From contig JAOXYB010092495.1 in assembly GCA_028565635.1 (NCBI GenBank), positions 1-22,113 of the forward strand: DNA of 22,113 bases, given 5' to 3'. The notes below the pieces were generated by a model. It worked only from the letters and a program-made list of their open reading frames with translations. It searched no databases and was not told the DNA's origin. This DNA comes from Phoronis ovalis. Lineage: Eukaryota > Phoronida > Phoronidae. Shown here in pieces: positions 20,001-22,113 of the stretch; positions within the stretch are counted from its first letter, which is position 1, and every line of letters begins with the position of its first letter. Position numbers and translations under genes: made by a program.

Positions 20001-21860
20001 ATGCAACATTGGGACATGTTATGCAGGAGCTCACTATTATAATACTTTCAACACTAATATAATTTTAGCTACTCATGGAAATTTCTTAAAACCATATGTT
20101 TATAATTTTGTAAAATGTTTTGCTGTCTTTAGACATTACCGGGTGTTAAACATCCTACCGTATTTTCTCTAATAATCGCCCCGTTTTAATAATCGCCCCC
20201 TCTGGTGACTAAAATAAATCAATAATCGCCCCCTCTCTAATAATCACCCCCGGAGCAGCAATTTGACTTGAAGACCCATCTGAATTAATACGAGATAATC
20301 ACATTTTAATTCATTATTATGTGTAGCTGATTGGCTCTTTATTTGGTTTTAGGGAAATATGGTACTATCTTTAATAAGTGCTTTGGTTTGCAAAACAAAC
20401 TTTGGATCACCTCCATGTAATAATATTTCCAATAGAATTTCCATGCCAAGTACGGCAGAAGGTGATTTATGCTTCGTGCCTATGACTTTCACAATAATTG
20501 GGTTTCCATGTTGAGCAAGGTTGTATACACTGCACAAATTTCTCTAGGTATGTGACAAAAAAAATAAAGTTACTGTTTATTTAAGGTTTGGAAGAGTTTT
20601 TCTTTTAAAAATAAAATTCCATTACACACATGATTTCGTTTAAATAAGCCGATTTTGTTTGATTAACTGACAATCTTCAAAATCTTCCTATGTATCGCAA
20701 ACAATAATTTTGAAAAAAATCTAGAATATTAATGCCAGGAGTACAAATAAGTTAATAATCGCCCCCCCTCTAATAATTGCCCCCCTTAAAAGCAGTTCTT
20801 TTTAATAATTGCCCATGGTGATTATTTGAGAAAATACGGTACCTGCATAGAAACTATAAAATGTACTACCTAGTATTATTGTTAAAACATTTAATGGCAT
20901 GCATACTATTTGTGCATGAAACAGTGCAGCAAAAACCCTGAGGCAATTTTCATTAATGGTTTAAATTTTTATTAATCTCTGAAAACATTGTTACATACAA
21001 AATTTAAATATTTTCTTTTGATCATATTTTCTTCATAAAACATGCTTAACATGGAAATCCAGGAACCAGATTAAACATGGCTAAAGGGCCGAAAATTTAT
21101 CATATGGTTCAGTGATCCCAACTTATTATTTCATCAGGCAAGCACAAGACATTCAGATGCATAATCATACATTAATAACTGAGTTTTTATTTCTTGTATA
21201 CTTGACAGATTATCGAACTGATAAATCCACATTATAGAAATATTTGTTTTGGAACAATTTATTAGTTATCTGAACACGTTTTCAATAAATTTCACAATTG
21301 TACCTGTTTTAGAAGTAAAGTTTTACAACCAAGTGAAAAATTTCAACCCATTCGCCATTTTTAATCTCGTTCCAGATTTCATGTGAAGGATAAAAAAATA
21401 CAATCGAAGGAAAGTATTTTGCTTGAGTGAGGACATATTTAAGTTTTGTAGGTATTTTAATAAAAATTGTTTTACAGGTTAGCAAAAAAAATTATGTATT
21501 TCGGTGGAAATTGTCTCAGGGTTTTTGCTGCAGAAACACTATTGATGCAACGTTTCCGCAGGAAACGTGGTTACTACAACTGGGCTGAAAGCTACTGGAG
21601 CTGGGACTTATACAGATAACCATAGCTGATATATAAGGATCATGGGAGTAGGACTATATCTTATCTAAACATGCTGGATAAGTATTACATACAAACATGC
21701 CATCGTCCCCAGCAAGCAGCCTGAGCCCTGCAACTTACCCAACTTACCTTACACGCCTCAGGTATTCCATTCCTGATGCCGGTGGTAAATCCAATTCGTA
21801 ATCTTCTAAAGAATCATCTACATGAAATGCAGTGAAATGCAGGTCTCCATCATCAGACAT
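16912..21860 (-). CDS. GEMIN2: Gemin2 / SMN-interacting protein 1, eight exons, complete
   Basis: Read on the minus strand: 21860-21748, 19967-19880, 19525-19436, 19189-19127, 18823-18677, 18112-18044, 17321-17211, 17007-16912. The join is 777 bp, 258 codons plus TGA, with no frame break and all GT-AG introns; human is about 280 residues. Conserved blocks in order: EYLRRV (32-37), QCPNVVVA (43-50), [15 protein letters not shown] (70-84), PLLSIV (157-162), VLEYHINWF in exon 6, [10 protein letters not shown] in exon 7, and [10 protein letters not shown] near the end. Family knowledge: Gemin2 grips the SmD1/D2/F/E/G pentamer and the SMN N terminus in the cytoplasm during snRNP assembly. The ATG at 21860 has A at -3 and begins an acidic N-terminal arm. 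Introns 1 and 6 carry transposon relics. Confidence 0.94.
17211..17321 (-). CDS. GEMIN2: GEMIN2 exon 7
   Basis: This 37-codon exon (residues 191-227) lies between TTATGCTGTAG and GTAAGT. It encodes [20 protein letters not shown] and continues to [12 protein letters not shown]. Human reads [20 protein letters not shown]. It carries part of the C-terminal helical domain that contacts Sm proteins and SMN. Confidence 0.94.
17444..17485. repeat. Perfect 17-bp inverted repeat (hairpin)
   Basis: CTGAGACTATTATATCT (17444-17460) and its exact reverse complement (17469-17485) flank the 8-base loop ATGATATA. It ends 7 bases before the target duplication of the neighbouring element. It is too short for a typical microRNA precursor. 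It could be a relic of an insertion or an AT-rich cruciform. Confidence 0.9.
17501..17799. mobile_element. Non-autonomous DNA transposon (MITE) with G-rich inverted termini
   Basis: This 299-bp element is flanked by an exact 8-bp target duplication, GTGCTAAC, at 17493-17500 and 17800-17807. Its termini (17501-17547 and 17755-17799) are inverted copies: 36 bases starting at GCAGTC match with 3 mismatches, preceded by G-rich ends CCCGGGAGGGG and CCCTGGGG. Inside, GGGG-T-[AG]-TTTT motifs recur at about 31-bp steps (17609, 17639, 17671, 17702), often followed by TCAC. There is no transposase. An 8-bp duplication is typical of hAT-like or P-like elements, but the family is not identified. Confidence 0.88.
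18044..18112 (-). CDS. GEMIN2: GEMIN2 exon 6
   Basis: This 23-codon exon (residues 168-190) encodes [19 protein letters not shown] and SQEQ, between TTTTTTAG and GTAAAA. It matches the human ATVTSVLEYLSNWF helix. The longer open frame past the donor (to 17873) is intron read-through. Confidence 0.93.
18113..18676. other. GEMIN2 intron 5 (between exons 5 and 6)
   Basis: A 564-bp phase 0 intron. The + strand ORF at 18387-18647 is AT-rich and unlike any protein I recognise. No repeat ends were seen. Confidence 0.75.
18677..18823 (-). CDS. GEMIN2: GEMIN2 exon 5
   Basis: This 49-codon exon (residues 119-167) lies between TTTTTCCAG and GTAAGA. It encodes [15 protein letters not shown], a Ser-rich loop with NESPSK, then [13 protein letters not shown]. 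Human Gemin2 has SEDEEGWKKFCLG, NESPG and PPLLSIVSRMNQ in the same order. The loop is presumably flexible, as in the family. Confidence 0.94.
18824..19126. other. GEMIN2 intron 4 (between exons 4 and 5)
   Basis: A 303-bp phase 0 intron. Apart from A-rich runs near the acceptor (18830-18840 and 18908-18920) I see nothing in it. Confidence 0.75.
19127..19189 (-). CDS. GEMIN2: GEMIN2 exon 4, Lys-rich linker
   Basis: This 21-codon exon (residues 98-118: [10 protein letters not shown], then a Lys/Glu-rich stretch ending EAL) has acceptor TTCATTACAG and donor GTAGGT. It is placed by splice signals, phase 0 on both sides, and position between two certain exons. Its sequence barely resembles the human linker. 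Being symmetric, it could also be skipped. It would form a charged helix. Confidence 0.8.
19436..19525 (-). CDS. GEMIN2: GEMIN2 exon 3
   Basis: This 30-codon exon (residues 68-97) lies between TGTTACAG and GTACAG. It encodes [20 protein letters not shown] and ends FSEVRQ, closely matching the human GCQPAPEGYSPTLQW segment. Thr-Asn-Gly at its start is extra relative to human. The donor GTACAG is the weakest in the gene. Confidence 0.92.
19526..19879. other. GEMIN2 intron 2 (between exons 2 and 3)
   Basis: A 354-bp phase 0 intron with no repeat or RNA feature that I can see. The frame of exon 2 closes shortly after its donor. Confidence 0.75.
19880..19967 (-). CDS. GEMIN2: GEMIN2 exon 2
   Basis: The acceptor is GTAAATTGCAG and the donor GTATGC at 19879. 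The first G completes Arg38, then [15 protein letters not shown] and VKLSG (residues 39-67). The human equivalent reads IEAAQCPDVVVAQID, from memory. The exon end falls within four consecutive Gs, so the exact donor could shift by a base, but only GGG|GTATGC keeps the frame. Confidence 0.93.
20156..20841. mobile_element. Non-autonomous DNA transposon with AATAATCGCCCC clusters
   Basis: The ends are inverted: TACCGTATTTTCTCTAATAA on the left, and the right end reads TACCGTATTTTCTCAAATAA on the other strand. If the element proper starts at CCGTATTTT, it is flanked by a TA duplication. Just inside lie direct-orientation motifs AATAATC-G/A-CCCC, four on the left (20171-20255) and three diverged ones on the right (20754-20815). 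A 490-bp non-repetitive core sits between, with an exon-like minus-strand ORF. There is no transposase. I recall similar termini in marine invertebrate repeats but cannot name the superfamily. Confidence 0.82.
20349..20543 (-). pseudogene. Exon-like ORF fragment inside the 686-bp element
   Basis: On the minus strand, TTTTTTTGTCACATACCTAG resembles a splice acceptor. The frame from 20543 then stays open for 64 codons ([20 protein letters not shown], later [20 protein letters not shown]) to TAA at 20349. Its composition is more protein-like than that of other chance ORFs here, with helix-like Leu/Ile spacing. I do not recognise the protein. It could be a captured gene fragment or chance. Inclusion in GEMIN2 mRNA would truncate that protein. 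Confidence 0.35.
20924..21532. mobile_element. Non-autonomous inverted-repeat element, 609 bp
   Basis: The terminal inverted repeats, 20925-20952 and 21505-21532, match at 26 of 28 bases, beginning TGCAGCAAAAACCCTGAG. A direct repeat GAAACA (20918-20923 and 21533-21538) abuts both ends and may be the target duplication. The interior is AT-rich with no ORF. The family is unidentified. The termini differ from those of the neighbouring 686-bp element. Confidence 0.8.
21748..21860 (-). CDS. GEMIN2: GEMIN2 exon 1 with start codon
   Basis: It runs from ATG at 21860-21858 to the donor GTAAGT at 21747. It encodes MSDDGDLHF, an acidic stretch, [13 protein letters not shown], and two bases of a split Arg codon (phase 2). 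EYLRRV matches the human protein. The start context GGAAAATG has A at -3, and I saw no upstream in-frame candidate that family length would require. A second GTAAGT lies 9 bases inside the intron. Confidence 0.92.
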
Positions 21861-22036
21861 TTTCCAGAAACTGCCTTAAATTACAAAGACTGATACATAC
21901 CAAAAAATCCGGAAGTGCAATTGGTATTGTACCTCCCATACAAAAGATTGAACAACACATCTTTCCGGTTGGGGTCGCTGCCATTCTATCGCAATTCTGG
22001 CTGAACTCGGGTGTAAATAACCACCCTGGGTCAGAG
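21861..22036 (-). promoter_or_regulatory. GEMIN2 5' UTR and TATA-less promoter with ETS motifs
   Basis: Between the GEMIN2 ATG and the edge repeat lies the least AT-rich stretch around. It holds CCGGAAGTG at 21909-21917 (a textbook ETS/GABP site), a second GGAA core in AACCGGAAAG (minus strand, 21961-21970) and a YY1-like GCTGCCATTC at 21978-21987. No TATA box stands out. This is the usual makeup of a housekeeping promoter. The transcription start is not visible. The antisense frame over this stretch (21876-22073) does not look coding. Confidence 0.55.
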
Positions 22037-22113
22037 CCCCGGGGAGGGCACTTGGGTCAAATGGTGGGTCCACATGCGCGAACGAAAAATCGCGTGAAAA
22101 GGGTAGTCTTTTT
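22037..22113. mobile_element. Edge fragment, 5' end of a relative of the G-rich element
   Basis: From CCCCGGGGAGGGCAC the sequence follows the left end of the 17501 element with substitutions. Shared features are the G-rich terminus, GGTGGGTCCACATGCGCGAAC (versus GTGGGTACGCATGTTCCAAC), CGCGTGAAAAGGGTA and then a T run. It continues past the window edge. It starts about 177 bp upstream of the GEMIN2 ATG, within or beside the promoter. Confidence 0.7.

Larger units (their letters stand above)
19968..21747. other. GEMIN2 intron 1 (between exons 1 and 2)
   Basis: A 1.78-kb phase 2 intron, the longest of the gene. About 1.3 kb of it is two DNA transposon relics, 20156-20841 and 20924-21532, only 82 bp apart. 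The remainder includes a small palindrome, ACGTTTCC-GCA-GGAAACGT, at 21550-21568. Confidence 0.85.

Noticed and set aside
20171..20255. AATAATCGCCCC repeats as a CRISPR array
   Set aside because: Units are about 12 bp with irregular short spacing in a eukaryotic intron, and inverted termini show a transposon.
21550..21568. ACGTTTCC-GCA-GGAAACGT palindrome as a regulatory site
   Set aside because: Only 8-bp arms, single occurrence, beside a transposon end; too little to call a function.

Overview
The window is animal nuclear DNA, AT-rich (I judge roughly two thirds A+T; not computed). It holds two protein-coding genes split by many GT-AG introns and lying tail to tail. No operons, ribosome-binding sites, CRISPR arrays or bacterial genes are visible. 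Intron density, protein similarity to vertebrate orthologues and several short inverted-repeat DNA transposon relics suggest a marine invertebrate, perhaps a deuterostome such as a hemichordate. That placement is inference and weak.

Gene 1 (+ strand, 2426-15564, 5' end missing) is the orthologue of TBC1D30, a Rab GTPase-activating protein. Nine exons in the window join without a frame break into 824 codons plus stop. They contain a complete TBC domain with both catalytic fingers (Arg88 and Gln124 in window numbering), then a predicted coiled coil and a long Ser/Asn-rich tail. The first exon seen starts in intron phase 1, so the N-terminal exon or exons lie left of the window. The introns are mostly long and hold a (GT)17 microsatellite, a three-copy ~200-bp tandem repeat and smaller duplications.

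The convergent 3' ends meet between 15565 and 16911; a canonical AATAAA for gene 1 lies at 16653.

Gene 2 (- strand, 16912-21860) is a complete GEMIN2 (SIP1) gene, a core subunit of the SMN complex that assembles spliceosomal snRNPs. Eight small exons, most of them too short to appear as long ORFs, were placed by eye from splice sites and family similarity. They join into a 258-residue protein ending in the conserved [14 protein letters not shown] tail. A TATA-less, ETS-motif promoter lies directly upstream.

The GEMIN2 introns and the window edges are littered with non-autonomous DNA transposons. One is a G-rich 299-bp element with long terminal inverted repeats and an 8-bp target duplication (17501-17799), with related partial copies at both ends of the window. 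A 686-bp element (20156-20841) has clustered AATAATCGCCCC motifs and an exon-like ORF inside. A 609-bp element (20924-21532) has 28-bp inverted termini. The two genes have no evident functional link: one acts in Rab/ciliary membrane traffic and the other in snRNP assembly. I found no new multi-gene system; the most novel material is the transposon relics.
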